DNA of 64,000 nucleotides from Streptomyces scopuliridis RB72 (GCF_000718095.1 NZ_JOEI01000014.1:214256-278255); one strand, 5' to 3'. Numbered from the stretch's first letter, positions 24,706 through 35,150 are shown. The notes: a model not told the origin generated them from the letters alone. Made by a program: numbers and translations.

Positions 24706-27053
24706 ATCCGGACGCGTTGCGGTTCGCCTCCTTCGCCCAGCTCGGTGAGGCCGTCACCGACTGGACCGCCATGATCGGCAAGCTGGAGAAGCTGAAGACC
24801 GAGGCCGAGACGGGGCTGCGTCAACGGGCCCAGAAAGCGGACTGGGCGGGCTACAACGCCACGGTCACCCGGGAGTTCATCACCAAGACGGCGCGCGAGT
24901 TCGCCGACGCCGTCACCCAGGCGACCTCCATCCGCAATATCCTCCAGGACACCCGCGCCGAGCTGATCGGCTACCAGGGGCAGCTCAAGGACGCCATCGC
25001 CCGGGGCGCGGCGAAGAACCTCACCGTCACGAGCACCGACGGCGGCTTCACCGTCACGATGAACATCCATCCCGACCGGGCCGCCAAGGGCACGGAGGTG
25101 CCCGAGCACACGCCCCAGGATGTGACAGACCTCCGGGACGAGGTCGAGCGCATACTCAAGGCGGCCACCACGAGCGACACCACCGCGGGGACGGTACTGC
25201 GCGCGCTGGTCGACGGGACCGACACCGGTTTCTCCGGTGGAAAGCCGTACAAGGACCGGGACCAGGCGGCCCAGAAGATCGCGGAGGCCGACGAGGCCGC
25301 GAAGATCTACGCCAAGGGATCCGACGCGACCAACACCGAGCTGGCCTCCTTGAACAACTACCTCAAAAGAAACCAGAACGACCCGCTGTTCGCCGAGCGT
25401 TTCGCGAAGGATGTGGGCCCGAAGAAGATGGTCGAGCTGTACGCCGACTTCGCGGACGACTCGCAGTTCTATGTCAGCCCGCGTTCCCGGACCGGCCTGT
25501 CGCCCGAGCAGAAGGAGCGTATGAAGCTCCTGGGCGCGCTGGAGCAGGGCCTCGGCGGCACTCTGGCGACCGCCACGCGGTCCGACAGCGCGGACATGGA
25601 CACCTGGAAGCGGCAGCTGCTCGCCGAGGGCCCCAAGGACATCAACGGGCCCGGGCAGAACCGGGTGTACGGCTACCAGGTCATGAGCAATCTGATGCGT
25701 TACGGGACGTACGACCAGAAGTTCCTGAACGACTACGGCACGGACCTCATGGCGTTCGAGAAGAAGAACACCACGGACGAGTACGGCGGCCTGCAGCGCC
25801 GGGTCAGCCGCGAGGACGTCCTGCCGTGGGACCGCTCGGGCTCCTACGAGCGGCTGCACTACGGAGACGACGACGACGGCGGCAGGGACCCGATGGTGGG
25901 CTTCATGGAGGCGCTGGGGCACAACTCCGAGGCCTCCACGGAGTTCCTCAACTCGGACGCCAACTTCGATTACCTCACCCAGGACCGCGACTGGATGCAG
26001 GACCAGGTGTCGGACAAGGCGAAGGGCATCGCGGGCCACGACTCGCTGGGCCACGCGCTGGAGTCGGCCACCAAGGGCTCGGCGTACGACGCGAACCCGC
26101 CCGTGCTGCACAGGGACGCGGACACGGCGTCGGTTGCGGAGCGGGTCATCGAGCGGTACGGGCAGCCCGCCGAGGGGACGGACGAGAAGAGGACCCAGGA
26201 GAGCGGCTCTGCGCTGATGAAGAAGCAGGCGGGGATCGAGGACAGCCTGGCACGTATCGGCGCCGCCTACGTCGACGACCTCAACTGGGGCCTGGACGGC
26301 AGTGACGACGACCGATCACTCTTCGCGGACCCGCTGCACGGAGGCGGGCGCACGGTGGAGGAACGCCCGCGCTTCGATGCGGGCGACACTCAGCGGTTCC
26401 TGGGCACCCTCGGCCAGAATGAGGACACGTACAAGGTCATGGGCAGCGCCCAGCAGATCTACACCACGTCGATGCTCGATGCCAACCCCCCGGTCATCGA
26501 GCCCAACGGGGATGTCTCTGCGACCGATGCCGAGACCGCGATCATGAAGGGCGCCGAGGTCCAGGGCATTCTGGACCGGGCGTGGGGCGACCAGCTCACG
26601 GCAGACGGGGCCAAGGCAGAAGCGGATTACAACGCGTCCGTCGACGCACGGACCGAGCGGGACAAGGCGATCATCGGAGCGATCACGGGCACGGCCTTCT
26701 CCTTCGTCCCCGAGCCCGCGTCTGGTGCGGCCGCCGTTGTGGTGCCCATCGTGGCAGGTCAGGTTGAGGACCAGCTGACCAGCCAGATCGAATCCAACCT
26801 GGACGCGTACGGGGAATCGCAGCACCGTAATCTCGCCGACGTACGGCAGGGCAAGGTAAGCGCGATCTACGAGGCAGGGATCCAGTCCTCCTGGACCCCT
26901 GCCAGGTCGGTCCTGGAAGGGGTCGACCCTGATGAGCGGCACAACGTCGAATACCGAGAACTCAAGCTGCTCTTTCAGAGTGCGCAGAAGACGGGATACA
27001 CCTCGGGGAGCCAGGCCAAGGAGTTCGCCGGCAGTCTGCCGGTCACGGAGTGA
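24702..27053 (+). CDS. large ESX-associated-like protein of unknown function
   Basis: A 783-aa protein. The first 110 residues are helical and LXG/WXG-like in style (AQLGEAVTDWTAMIGKLEKLKTEAETGLRQRAQKADWAGYNATVTREF). The central region is hydrophilic with no known enzyme motif. Near residues 660-700 is a glycine/alanine-rich hydrophobic segment (KAIIGAITGTAFSFVPEPASGAAAVVVPIVAGQV), of the glycine-zipper type seen in secreted or membrane-inserting toxins. The C-terminus (HRNLADVRQGKVSAIYEAGIQSSW) is helical. It is coupled to the small helical gene before it. A secreted or surface effector is possible, but no toxin domain is recognised. Confidence 0.65.
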   Translation: MNPDALRFASFAQLGEAVTDWTAMIGKLEKLKTEAETGLRQRAQKADWAGYNATVTREFITKTAREFADAVTQATSIRNILQDTRAELIGYQGQLKDAIARGAAKNLTVTSTDGGFTVTMNIHPDRAAKGTEVPEHTPQDVTDLRDEVERILKAATTSDTTAGTVLRALVDGTDTGFSGGKPYKDRDQAAQKIAEADEAAKIYAKGSDATNTELASLNNYLKRNQNDPLFAERFAKDVGPKKMVELYADFADDSQFYVSPRSRTGLSPEQKERMKLLGALEQGLGGTLATATRSDSADMDTWKRQLLAEGPKDINGPGQNRVYGYQVMSNLMRYGTYDQKFLNDYGTDLMAFEKKNTTDEYGGLQRRVSREDVLPWDRSGSYERLHYGDDDDGGRDPMVGFMEALGHNSEASTEFLNSDANFDYLTQDRDWMQDQVSDKAKGIAGHDSLGHALESATKGSAYDANPPVLHRDADTASVAERVIERYGQPAEGTDEKRTQESGSALMKKQAGIEDSLARIGAAYVDDLNWGLDGSDDDRSLFADPLHGGGRTVEERPRFDAGDTQRFLGTLGQNEDTYKVMGSAQQIYTTSMLDANPPVIEPNGDVSATDAETAIMKGAEVQGILDRAWGDQLTADGAKAEADYNASVDARTERDKAIIGAITGTAFSFVPEPASGAAAVVVPIVAGQVEDQLTSQIESNLDAYGESQHRNLADVRQGKVSAIYEAGIQSSWTPARSVLEGVDPDERHNVEYRELKLLFQSAQKTGYTSGSQAKEFAGSLPVTE

Positions 27054-27064
27054 GGCGAGAGACA

Positions 27065-27784
27065 GTGCGGATGAAAACCAATGCCTTCCGGTCATGGGTG
27101 GTGACCGCCCTGCTGACCATCACGGCAGCGGGGACGGCCGTGGGCTGCTCCGGGGACCCCGACGGATCCGACTCCACTCGTGAGCCGACGGGAGCGGCGT
27201 CGTCCCCCCTGATCAGCATGGACGCGGTGTGCGACGGCTCCCTCCGTGAAGAAGCGGCAGCCGCCCTCCAACAGATCAGCGGTACCGACAAATTCCAGCC
27301 GGGTCCGGACACCAGTCAGTCCATGAAGCAACTCGTTGGAGTACTCGTCGCCGATCTGAAGGAGTCCAGCAGAAAGCCGGAGCGCATGCTGTGCAGTGTC
27401 TCCCCCCAAGGGAGTGATCCGAGTGCGCGCGCTCTGTGGATCACCTTCCAGTGGTACAAGGACACCCCGCCCACCGGCGGCAAGCGCACCCACAGCACGT
27501 ACAACACCACCCGCTTCGCCATCGGGGACGCCGCCTCCTACGACGATGGCGCCTCGTTGTTCTTCTCCTGCCCGTCCGCCTCCGGCCAGGACAGCCAAGG
27601 CCTCGGCCTCATCGCGACGGCCGGCACCACGGGTCTCGACGCGGAACCCCGGGCCCAGAAGCGCGAAGCCCAAGTCCGTATCCTCCACTCCGCCTCCGTC
27701 GCCCTGGCCAAGGAGCTCGGCTGCTTCAAGCAGAGCGGTCTCCCCGAGACGCTGGGCGAGCTCACCCCACTCCCGGTGAAGTGA
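27065..27784 (+). CDS. lipoprotein of unknown function
   Basis: A 239-aa lipoprotein: basic N-region, hydrophobic stretch SWVVTALLTITAAGTAVGCSG with a lipobox ending in Cys, then a Ser/Asp-rich linker and a mixed domain with two Cys (DAVCDGS, LLFFSCPSA, ELGCFKQ). Starts at GTG 27050 (GTGA overlap with the preceding stop), GTG 27065 and ATG 27071 are all possible; GTG 27065 has GAGG nine bases upstream and gives a normal signal peptide. It directly follows the two ESX-like genes and forms one transcription unit with them, so it may be a cell-surface partner. Confidence 0.75.
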   Translation: MRMKTNAFRSWVVTALLTITAAGTAVGCSGDPDGSDSTREPTGAASSPLISMDAVCDGSLREEAAAALQQISGTDKFQPGPDTSQSMKQLVGVLVADLKESSRKPERMLCSVSPQGSDPSARALWITFQWYKDTPPTGGKRTHSTYNTTRFAIGDAASYDDGASLFFSCPSASGQDSQGLGLIATAGTTGLDAEPRAQKREAQVRILHSASVALAKELGCFKQSGLPETLGELTPLPVK

Positions 27785-28117
27785 CCGATTCACGTCCGGG
27801 AACGCGCTCGGACGCATACGACCTCGTGAGATCCTTGATACGCCCCCGGGGTTGAAACGTAGGATCGTCCTCCGGAAGACCGGAGCGGGGCAACAGACCG
27901 GTACGGAAAGCCAACTGACCGTTGGTCACACCACACACGACACCGCACGTCACACTGTTCGCCCGCAACGACCGCACAACAACGACCGTGAGCCACTACG
28001 AGGGGGTGGAGCCGTGCGTAAGGGCTGCCGCCCTGTCGACGCCGCCTGCCGCGCGGTAGTTTCGCCAGTCGAAACGATCGCATCGCACCCCCGGCCCGGA
28101 CGGACGGAATCCCACGC
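27785..28117. other. gene-free region before the GAF-PP2C phosphatase
   Basis: No gene is supported. A weak promoter candidate, TTGATA (27835-27840) and TAGGAT (27860-27865), has a 19-base spacer, longer than ideal. No hairpin of note. Confidence 0.3.
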
Positions 28118-29995
28118 GTGACGGAGCATCCCCCCTCCCACGAAGGCCGGCAGCCCCTGGTTGCCCGGCCGCAGGAACGCACCCGGCCGCGGCAGGAAGC
28201 CGGTGCTTCCGCCGTGCCGCAGCCCGCGGTGCCGGCCCCGGCGCCGGACCCCGTCGCTACGGCGCGGCGCGAGGGCGACCGGCTGCGCTTCGTGGGGGCC
28301 GCGACCCGGCGTATCGCGCGCGGCATAGATCTGGACGAGATCGTGCTCGGGCTGTGCCGGGCGACCGTACCGACGTTCTCCGACGCCATACTGGTCTACC
28401 TTCGTGATCCGCTGCCCGTCGGTGACGAGCGCCCGGTGGCGCCGTTCGTGCTGCGGCTGCGGCGTACGGACCGGCTGCGGCTGACCGACGACGACACGGA
28501 GGGCAGCGGCGGCATCCCGCTCCAGATCAGCGAGGGGCTGCGGCTGCCGATCCTCGACCCGCAGTCGGATGTGATGCCGGCCGCCGAGCTGTGCGAGGTG
28601 CGCTCCGGCGGCGCGCTCTCCGAGGTGCTGCGGGGCGTACGCCCGGTCTTCGGCGACTCGGCCGCGGCCCGGGCCGCGCTGCCCGAGCTGCTCGGCGCCG
28701 ACCGCACCGTACCGTCGGGACACCGCGCGATCCTCGCGCCGCTGCGCGGCCGGCGGCGGGTCATCGGCGCCGCGGTCTTCCTGCGCAGGCCGGACCGCGC
28801 CGCCTTCGAGCCGAACGATCTGCTGGTCGCGGCGCAGCTGGCGACGCATACGGCGCTGGGCATCGACAAGGCGGTGCTGTACGGCCGCGAGGCGTATATC
28901 GCCGATGAGCTCCAGCGCACGATGCTGCCGGAGAATCTGCCCCAGCCCACCGGCGTACGGCTGGCCTCCCGCTATCTGCCGGCCGCCGAGACCGCGCGGG
29001 TCGGCGGCGACTGGTACGACGCGATCCCGCTGCCCGGCAGCCGGGTCGCGCTGGTCGTCGGCGATGTCATGGGCCACTCCATGACCTCCGCGGCGATCAT
29101 GGGCCAGCTGCGGACGACCGCGCAGACCCTCGCCGGGCTGGACCTGCCGCCGCAGGAAGTCCTGCACCACCTCGACGAGCAGGCGCAGCGGCTCGGCACG
29201 GACCGGATGGCGACCTGCCTCTATGCGGTGTACGACCCGGTCTCGCACCGGATCACCATCGCCAACGCCGGTCATCCGCCGCCCATACTGCTGCACCTGG
29301 GCGGCCGGGCAGAGGTGCTCCGGGTGCCGCCCGGCGCGCCGATCGGGGTCGGCGGGGTGGACTTCGAGGCCGTCGAGCTGGACGCGCCCGCCGGAGCGAC
29401 CCTGCTCCTCTACACGGACGGGCTCGTCGAGTCCCGGCTGCGGGACGTGTGGACGGGGATCGAGCAGCTGCGGGAGCGGCTCGCGTCCACCGCTCAACTG
29501 ACCGGGCCCGACCACTCGCCGCCGCTGGAGGCGCTCTGCGACGACGTCCTCGATGTCCTGGGCCCCGGCGACCGCGACGATGACATCGCGCTGCTCGCGG
29601 CCCGTTTCGACGGGATCGCGCCCAGTGATGTCGCGTACTGGTTCCTGGAACCAGAGGACGCGGCTCCGGGCCGGGCACGCCGGCTGGCCCGCCGGGCGCT
29701 GGCCCGCTGGGGCATGGAGGAGCTGAGCGACTCGGTCGAGCTGCTGATCAGCGAGGTCGTGACCAATGCCGTGCGGTACGCGGAGCGGCCGGTGACGCTG
29801 CGGCTGCTCCGTACGGACGTACTGCGCTGTGAGGTCGGGGACGATTCGCCGCAGCTGCCCCGGCAGCGGCGGGCCCGTGACACCGACGAGGGCGGCCGGG
29901 GGTTGTTCCTGGTCAACCGGCTGGCGCGGCGCTGGGGGGCGACCCGGCTCTCCACCGGCAAGGTGGTCTGGTTCGAGATCCCGACGCGGACCTAG
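28118..29995 (+). CDS. GAF, PP2C (SpoIIE) and HATPase domain serine phosphatase
   Basis: A 625-aa cytoplasmic regulator. After a proline-rich N-terminus, a GAF domain spans about 50-250 (LDEIVLGLCRATVPTFSDAILVYL...LLVAAQLATHTALGIDKAVLYGR). The SpoIIE-type PP2C phosphatase domain follows (ADELQRTMLPENLPQ, metal-binding RVGGDWYDAIPL and VVGDVMGHSMTSAA, ANAGHPPPILL, LLLYTDGLVES, DDDIALLAARF). The C-terminus is an RsbW-like HATPase (ISEVVTNAVRYAERPVTL, DEGGRGLFLVNRLARRWG). Such proteins usually control anti-sigma factor antagonists; Streptomyces has dozens. The start is GTG 28118. The gene stands alone. Confidence 0.93.
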   Translation: MTEHPPSHEGRQPLVARPQERTRPRQEAGASAVPQPAVPAPAPDPVATARREGDRLRFVGAATRRIARGIDLDEIVLGLCRATVPTFSDAILVYLRDPLPVGDERPVAPFVLRLRRTDRLRLTDDDTEGSGGIPLQISEGLRLPILDPQSDVMPAAELCEVRSGGALSEVLRGVRPVFGDSAAARAALPELLGADRTVPSGHRAILAPLRGRRRVIGAAVFLRRPDRAAFEPNDLLVAAQLATHTALGIDKAVLYGREAYIADELQRTMLPENLPQPTGVRLASRYLPAAETARVGGDWYDAIPLPGSRVALVVGDVMGHSMTSAAIMGQLRTTAQTLAGLDLPPQEVLHHLDEQAQRLGTDRMATCLYAVYDPVSHRITIANAGHPPPILLHLGGRAEVLRVPPGAPIGVGGVDFEAVELDAPAGATLLLYTDGLVESRLRDVWTGIEQLRERLASTAQLTGPDHSPPLEALCDDVLDVLGPGDRDDDIALLAARFDGIAPSDVAYWFLEPEDAAPGRARRLARRALARWGMEELSDSVELLISEVVTNAVRYAERPVTLRLLRTDVLRCEVGDDSPQLPRQRRARDTDEGGRGLFLVNRLARRWGATRLSTGKVVWFEIPTRT

Positions 29996-30181
29996 GGGAC
30001 ACAGGGGGCATAGGGGATGAAACCACCCCAAAGGCATATGTTGCCGACAAGGTGTCGTAGAGGTTAGCTGGGGCAGGCGGCCGTAGCGACCGCTGTCCCA
30101 GCCCGGGACAGGGCCTGGGATCACTCCCTGGTCCCCTGGCCCCCTCGTCTCCCGGGCCCGCTAGCGACGGGAGGCCCGCAC

Positions 30182-31645
30182 GTGTCCGCGTCATCCCCCA
30201 AGACTCCCTACACGACCAACAACGCCGGTATTCCGGTGGAGAGCGACGAGCACTCGCTCTCCATCAGCCCCGACGGCCCCATCCTGATGCAGGACCACTA
30301 CCTCATCGAGAAAATGGCCCAGTTCAACCGGGAACGGGTCCCCGAGCGGGTGGTCCACGCGAAGGGCGCGGGTGCGTACGGCTTCTTCGAAGTGACCCAT
30401 GACGTCAGCCAGTTCACCAAGGCCGACCTCTTCCAGCCGGGCAGGCGCACCGACATGCTGGCCCGGTTCTCGACGGTCGCGGGTGAGCTCGGCTCGCCCG
30501 ACACCTGGCGCGACCCCCGTGGCTTCGCCCTGAAGTTCTACACCGAGCACGGCAATTACGACATGGTCGGCAACAACACGCCGATCTTCTTCGTCCGCGA
30601 CCCCATGAAGTTCCAGGACTTCATCCGCTCGCAGAAGCGCCACCCGGCCACCGGACTGCGCAACAACGACATGCAGTGGGACTTCTGGACGCTCTCCCCC
30701 GAGTCCGCCCACATGGTCACCTGGCTGATGGGCGACCGGGGCATCCCGGCGTCCTTCCGGCATATGAACGGCTACAGCTCGCACACCTATATGTGGGTGA
30801 ACGGCGCCGGTGAGCGGTTCTGGGTGAAGTACCACTTCAAGACCGATCAGGGCATCGACTACCTCACCCAGGCCGACGCCGACGAGATGGCGGGCTCGGA
30901 CGGTGACCACCACCGCCGTGATCTGTACGAGTCGATCGAGTCCGGGAACGCGCCGACCTGGAGCCTGAAGGTCCAGATCATGCCGTTCGAGGACGCAGCC
31001 GACTACCGCTTCAATCCCTTCGATCTGACGAAGGTGTGGCCGCACGGCGACTACCCGCTGATCGATGTCGGCCGGATGACGCTCAACAAGAATCCGGACA
31101 ACTTCTTCATCCATATCGAGCAGGCCGCGTTCGAGCCCTCGAATCTGGTGCCGGGCATCGGCCCGTCCCCGGACAAGATGCTGCTCGGCCGGCTCTTCTC
31201 GTACCCGGACACGCACCGCTACCGGATCGGCCCGAACTACGCGCAGCTGCCGCCCAACAGGGCGCGCTCGCACGTCAATTCGTACGCCAAGGACGGCCCG
31301 ATGCGGTACGAGGCGTCGAACGCGGCGAGGCCGTACGCGCCGAACTCGTACGGCGGCCCCGCGGCCGACGTCGACCGGTTCGGCGACCCGGCGGGCTGGG
31401 CGGCGGCCGGTGAGATGGTGCGCGAGGCGTACAAGCTGCACCGCGAGGACGACGACTGGGGCCAGGCGGGCACGCAGGTCCGTCAGGTGCTGGACGACGC
31501 GGCACGCGACCGGCTGGTGTCGAATGTCTCCGGGCATCTGAAGCAGGGCGTGTCCCGTCCTGTTCTGGACCGGGCGCTCCAGTACTGGCGCAATATCGAC
31601 AAGGTGATCGGCGACCGGATCGCCAAGAAGGCGAACGGCGGCTGA
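30182..31645 (+). CDS. katA: monofunctional haem catalase (clade 3)
   Basis: A 487-aa catalase converting H2O2 to water and oxygen. The active-site region [20 protein letters not shown] carries the distal His59; the distal Asn is in [29 protein letters not shown] holds the proximal Tyr haem ligand. Length fits clade 3 small-subunit catalases. GTG 30182 follows GGGAGG (30169-30174). No catR/fur gene is adjacent, unlike the S. coelicolor catA locus; a CTGTCCC/GGGACAG hairpin upstream (about 30091-30110) could affect expression. Confidence 0.95.
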   Translation: MSASSPKTPYTTNNAGIPVESDEHSLSISPDGPILMQDHYLIEKMAQFNRERVPERVVHAKGAGAYGFFEVTHDVSQFTKADLFQPGRRTDMLARFSTVAGELGSPDTWRDPRGFALKFYTEHGNYDMVGNNTPIFFVRDPMKFQDFIRSQKRHPATGLRNNDMQWDFWTLSPESAHMVTWLMGDRGIPASFRHMNGYSSHTYMWVNGAGERFWVKYHFKTDQGIDYLTQADADEMAGSDGDHHRRDLYESIESGNAPTWSLKVQIMPFEDAADYRFNPFDLTKVWPHGDYPLIDVGRMTLNKNPDNFFIHIEQAAFEPSNLVPGIGPSPDKMLLGRLFSYPDTHRYRIGPNYAQLPPNRARSHVNSYAKDGPMRYEASNAARPYAPNSYGGPAADVDRFGDPAGWAAAGEMVREAYKLHREDDDWGQAGTQVRQVLDDAARDRLVSNVSGHLKQGVSRPVLDRALQYWRNIDKVIGDRIAKKANGG

Positions 31646-31651
31646 CGTACA

Positions 31652-31699
31652 GACGCGGTCGCCGGGCGCGCTGTGATCAGCGCGCCCGGCGACCGCGTC
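31652..31699. terminator. strong bidirectional terminator
   Basis: A perfect 21-bp inverted repeat (left arm 31652-31672, right arm 31679-31699, six-base loop GTGATC), between the catalase and the convergent penicillin-binding protein gene. Confidence 0.9.
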
Positions 31700-31715
31700 C
31701 CGCATGGTGTCCGCG

Positions 31716-33947
31716 TTACGGGCGGACCGGCGCCGACCCGTCGTTGGGGTTGCCCGCGCCCGGCGGGAGAGCGGGCGACTCGCTGTTCCCCGGGCTGCTC
31801 GGGCCTCCTCCGCCGGGCTCCGTGCTCGGTGAGCTCTCCACCGGCGGCTCGGAGGGGGGCGGGCTCGGGGTCGAGTCGGACGGGGTGGGCTCCGGGGGCG
31901 CCGAGGGCGAGGGATCCGTGGACGGGGTCTCTTCCGGGGTGCTCGGGGCCGCCGGCGTCGACGGCGTCTCCCGCACGGGCGCCGGGATGTTCAGGTCGAA
32001 CGTCGCGTCGGAACCGCCGTTCAGCGCGTCCAGGGTGTAGCCGGCCCAGATCCTGGCGGGGAAGCCGCCGCCGTTGGCCCGGCCGGAGTTGGCGGTGCCG
32101 GTCAGCGTGACCTGTCCGCCGCCCTCCTTGGTGGACTCGCCGAACAGTGCGACGACGGTGGTGAGCTGCGGGGTGTAGCCGGCGAACCACGCGGACTTGT
32201 TGTTCTCCGAGGTACCGGTCTTGCCCGCCGCGTCATAGGCGGAGGTATTGGCCTCGAAGCCCGAGCCGTTGTCGACGACGCCCTGGAGGACACCGGTGAC
32301 GGTGTCGGCCGTCTCCCGGCTGATCACCTGCTTCCCGACCGGGTCGGGGAGCTCGACCGTACGGTCCTTGTGCTCGGCGGACTTGACGATCGTCGGCGTG
32401 ATCTTCCTGCCGTGGTTGTCGAGCGTCGCGTACACACCCGCCATGTCCCACGTGGAGGCGTTCATCGTGCCGAGGGTGATCGCGGGCCGCTCGGGGAAGC
32501 CCTTGTCCCGCATCCCCAGGTCCAGGGCGGTCTTCTTGACCTCGGGCGGGCCGACGTCCACGACCATCTGCGCGAAGACGGAGTTGATGGACTTGTTCAT
32601 CGCGGTCTGGACGCTGACCGGACCGTAGTCGCGGTTGTCCTCGTTCTCCGGGGCGAACGGGGTGTCGCTGCCCTCGACCGGCCGCTTGCTGGTGCCGTCG
32701 TACCTCGTGTTGACACCGATCTTCCGGCCGTCCTGGGTCTCCGCGCCGTTCTCCAGCGCGGAGGCGAGCACGACCGGCTTGAAGGTCGAGGCGGGCTGGT
32801 AGTCGGTGCGGGTGGCGTTGGATATCCAGTGCTCGGTGGCGCCCGTACCGCCGTAGAGCGCGACCACCCGGCCGGTCTTCGGGTCGACGGAGGTGGCGCC
32901 GGCCTGGACCGTCGCGTCCGTCTTGTTGTTCTTGCGGTCGAGCTTGCTCTCCAGCTGCTTGTCGACGGACTGGACGAGCTCCTTCTGCCGCTTCTCGTCG
33001 ATATTGAGGGTGATCGTCCAGCCGCCCTTGGCGATCTCCGCCTTGTCGACGCCCTGGCGGGCCAGTTCGTCATTGGCGGCCTCGACGAGATACCCGGCCT
33101 GGCCCTCCATCCCGGGGGCGGCCTTCGGCGCGTGCGGCACCGGGAACTTCAGCCCCGAGCGGGTGGTGGAATCGAGCCACTTCTGCTTGACCATGTTGTC
33201 GAGGACATAGTTCCAGCGCTCGGTGACCAGCTTCTTGCCAGTGGCGGTGGCCGCCGCCCAGTCGTACTGGCTGGGAGCCTGGAGCAGCGCGGCGAGATAC
33301 GCGCCCTGGGAGACGTTCAGCGCGGAGGCGTCGATCCCGTAGTACGCCTGGGCCGCGGCCTGGATGCCGTACGCGCCGCGGCCGTAGTAACTGGTGTTGA
33401 TGTACCCGGCGAGGATCTCACTCTTGCTCTTCTTCCGGTCCACCTTCAGGGAGATCACCAGCTCCTTGAGCTTGCGGGTGACCGTCTGGTCCTGGTTCAG
33501 GTAGTAGTTCTTGACGTACTGCTGGGTGATGGTCGAGCCGCCCTGCTTGCCCTTGCCGGAGAGGGTGTTGATCAGGCCGCGGGTCGTACCTTTGATGTCG
33601 ACGCCGGAGTCCTGGTAGAAGGACTTGTTCTCGGCTGCGACGAAGGTGCGCTGGACGTCCTTGGGGATCTTCTCCAGGCCGACGATCTCACGGTTGATCT
33701 TGCCGGTGCGGGTGAGGATCGTGCCGTCGCTGTACTTGTAGACGTTGCTCTGCATCTCGGCCTGCGCGTTGGCGCTCGGCACGGGGACCAGCCAATAGAG
33801 CACGAGCAGCCCGCCCATGGCGAGCAGACAGAGCCCGAAGAACGTACCGAGCAGTCTTCTCAGCGTGAAGAAGCGGCGTATGCCGCCCGGTTTCGCGGCG
33901 CGGCGCGCTCCGCGCCGGCTCCCCCGTCTGGCTTCCGCTCGGCCCAT
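31716..33947 (-). CDS. bifunctional penicillin-binding protein (transglycosylase-transpeptidase, class A)
   Basis: A 743-aa type II membrane enzyme polymerising and cross-linking peptidoglycan. After a basic cytoplasmic tail and one membrane helix (LLGTFFGLCLLAMGGLLVLYWL), the GT51 domain has VAAENKSFYQDSGVD with the catalytic Glu, GKQGGSTITQQYVKN and RKLKELVISLKVDRKKSKSEILAGYIN. The transpeptidase has PASTFKP (nucleophile Ser), KSINSVF (SxN) and AGKTGTSE (KTG). The C-terminus (about 670-743) is a Pro/Ser/Glu-rich extracellular tail. TTG 33956 is the longest start; ATG 33947 is preceded by GGAG at 11 bases and is chosen. Divergent from the SPFH gene. Confidence 0.95.
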   Translation of the reverse strand: MGRAEARRGSRRGARRAAKPGGIRRFFTLRRLLGTFFGLCLLAMGGLLVLYWLVPVPSANAQAEMQSNVYKYSDGTILTRTGKINREIVGLEKIPKDVQRTFVAAENKSFYQDSGVDIKGTTRGLINTLSGKGKQGGSTITQQYVKNYYLNQDQTVTRKLKELVISLKVDRKKSKSEILAGYINTSYYGRGAYGIQAAAQAYYGIDASALNVSQGAYLAALLQAPSQYDWAAATATGKKLVTERWNYVLDNMVKQKWLDSTTRSGLKFPVPHAPKAAPGMEGQAGYLVEAANDELARQGVDKAEIAKGGWTITLNIDEKRQKELVQSVDKQLESKLDRKNNKTDATVQAGATSVDPKTGRVVALYGGTGATEHWISNATRTDYQPASTFKPVVLASALENGAETQDGRKIGVNTRYDGTSKRPVEGSDTPFAPENEDNRDYGPVSVQTAMNKSINSVFAQMVVDVGPPEVKKTALDLGMRDKGFPERPAITLGTMNASTWDMAGVYATLDNHGRKITPTIVKSAEHKDRTVELPDPVGKQVISRETADTVTGVLQGVVDNGSGFEANTSAYDAAGKTGTSENNKSAWFAGYTPQLTTVVALFGESTKEGGGQVTLTGTANSGRANGGGFPARIWAGYTLDALNGGSDATFDLNIPAPVRETPSTPAAPSTPEETPSTDPSPSAPPEPTPSDSTPSPPPSEPPVESSPSTEPGGGGPSSPGNSESPALPPGAGNPNDGSAPVRP

Positions 33948-34143
33948 CGCCGTCAACGCTCCGCTCTCTTGCCGTCAGAACTCGTCACTCGTCCGTAGCC
34001 GCTCACCCACCGGAATCAGCTCAGAAAGCTAACACCGCTTGCTGTGACAAAGGGCGCCGATCAGGTCTTTTGGGACGTGACAATCAGCACCTACCCACTT
34101 GAACCGACTCCTGGGAGCGTCAGAGGGTTGCGGCAGGGCATAA

Positions 34144-34155
34144 TGTGTAATCACA
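34144..34155. promoter_or_regulatory. TGTG-N4-CACA dyad upstream of SPFH gene
   Basis: TGTGTAATCACA lies inside an AT-rich stretch (ATAATGTGTAATCACAATG), about 50 bases upstream of the SPFH start at 34206. In this GC-rich genome it looks like an operator overlapping a promoter. A PadR-family repressor is encoded 1.3 kb downstream, but its own operators differ in sequence. Confidence 0.4.
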
Positions 34156-34205
34156 ATGCTAGCTACCGCCCATCGGCGGCAGTGGACCGGAAACGGGGAT
34201 GGAAC

Positions 34206-35150
34206 ATGGCCTCCACCAGCACACCTACGTCATCCGCGACGGACGACATACCCGAGATGCCCGCACCACGGGTCCGGGAAAATCCCGCCCACAGCATCGG
34301 CGGCGGGCTCGCCCTGCTGCTCGGACTGCTCGGTCTCGTCGCCGGCGTCGCCCTGATCGTCCTGGGTGCCACGCTCAGCTCGGCCGGGCTGAAGGCGGCG
34401 CTGATCGTGATCGGCGTACTCCTCGGGATCGCCGCGTTCTTCGCGATGTGCGGACTGAACATGGTGGCGCCGGGCGAGGCCCGGGTCGTCCAGCTCTTCG
34501 GCCGCTACCGCGGCACGATCCGTACCGACGGACTGCGCTGGGTGAACCCGCTCACCTCCCGCACCAAGATCTCGACGCGGGTACGGAACCACGAGACGGC
34601 CGTCCTCAAGGTCAATGACGCCTACGGCAACCCGATCGAGCTGGCGGCGGTCGTGGTCTGGAAGGTCGAGGACACCGCGCAGGCGATGTTCGAGGTGGAC
34701 GACTTCCTGGAGTTCGTCTCCACACAGACCGAGGCGGCCGTACGGCACATCGCCATCGAGTACCCGTACGACGCCCACGAGGAGACCGGTCTCTCGCTGC
34801 GCGGCAACGCCGAGGAGATCACCGAGAAGCTCGCCGTCGAACTGCACGCGCGCGTGGAGGCGGCCGGTGTCCACATCATCGAGTCCCGCTTCACGCATCT
34901 CGCCTACGCGCCCGAGATCGCCTCGGCGATGCTCCAGCGCCAGCAGGCGGGCGCGGTCGTCGCGGCCCGCCGGCTGATCGTGGACGGCGCGGTCGGCATG
35001 GTCGAGGCGGCGCTCACCCGGCTCACCGAGCAGGACATCGTGGAACTGGACTCGGAGCGCAAGGCCGCGATGGTGAGCAATCTGCTGGTCGTGCTCTGCG
35101 GGGACCGGGCCGCCCAGCCGGTCGTGAACACGGGCACGCTCTACCAGTGA
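34206..35150 (+). CDS. SPFH/Band 7 domain protein
   Basis: A 314-aa membrane protein. Two hydrophobic segments ([23 protein letters not shown] and [21 protein letters not shown]) precede an SPFH domain: [67 protein letters not shown] and a C-terminal helical part [27 protein letters not shown]. Such proteins form membrane scaffolds (stomatin/flotillin-like). ATG 34206 follows GGGGATGGA. The stop overlaps the next start by four bases (GTGA). Confidence 0.92.
   Translation: MASTSTPTSSATDDIPEMPAPRVRENPAHSIGGGLALLLGLLGLVAGVALIVLGATLSSAGLKAALIVIGVLLGIAAFFAMCGLNMVAPGEARVVQLFGRYRGTIRTDGLRWVNPLTSRTKISTRVRNHETAVLKVNDAYGNPIELAAVVVWKVEDTAQAMFEVDDFLEFVSTQTEAAVRHIAIEYPYDAHEETGLSLRGNAEEITEKLAVELHARVEAAGVHIIESRFTHLAYAPEIASAMLQRQQAGAVVAARRLIVDGAVGMVEAALTRLTEQDIVELDSERKAAMVSNLLVVLCGDRAAQPVVNTGTLYQ

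Noticed and set aside
27852..28121. Small 89-codon frame before the GAF phosphatase
   Set aside because: No ribosome binding site, no homology pattern, and composition of spacer DNA.
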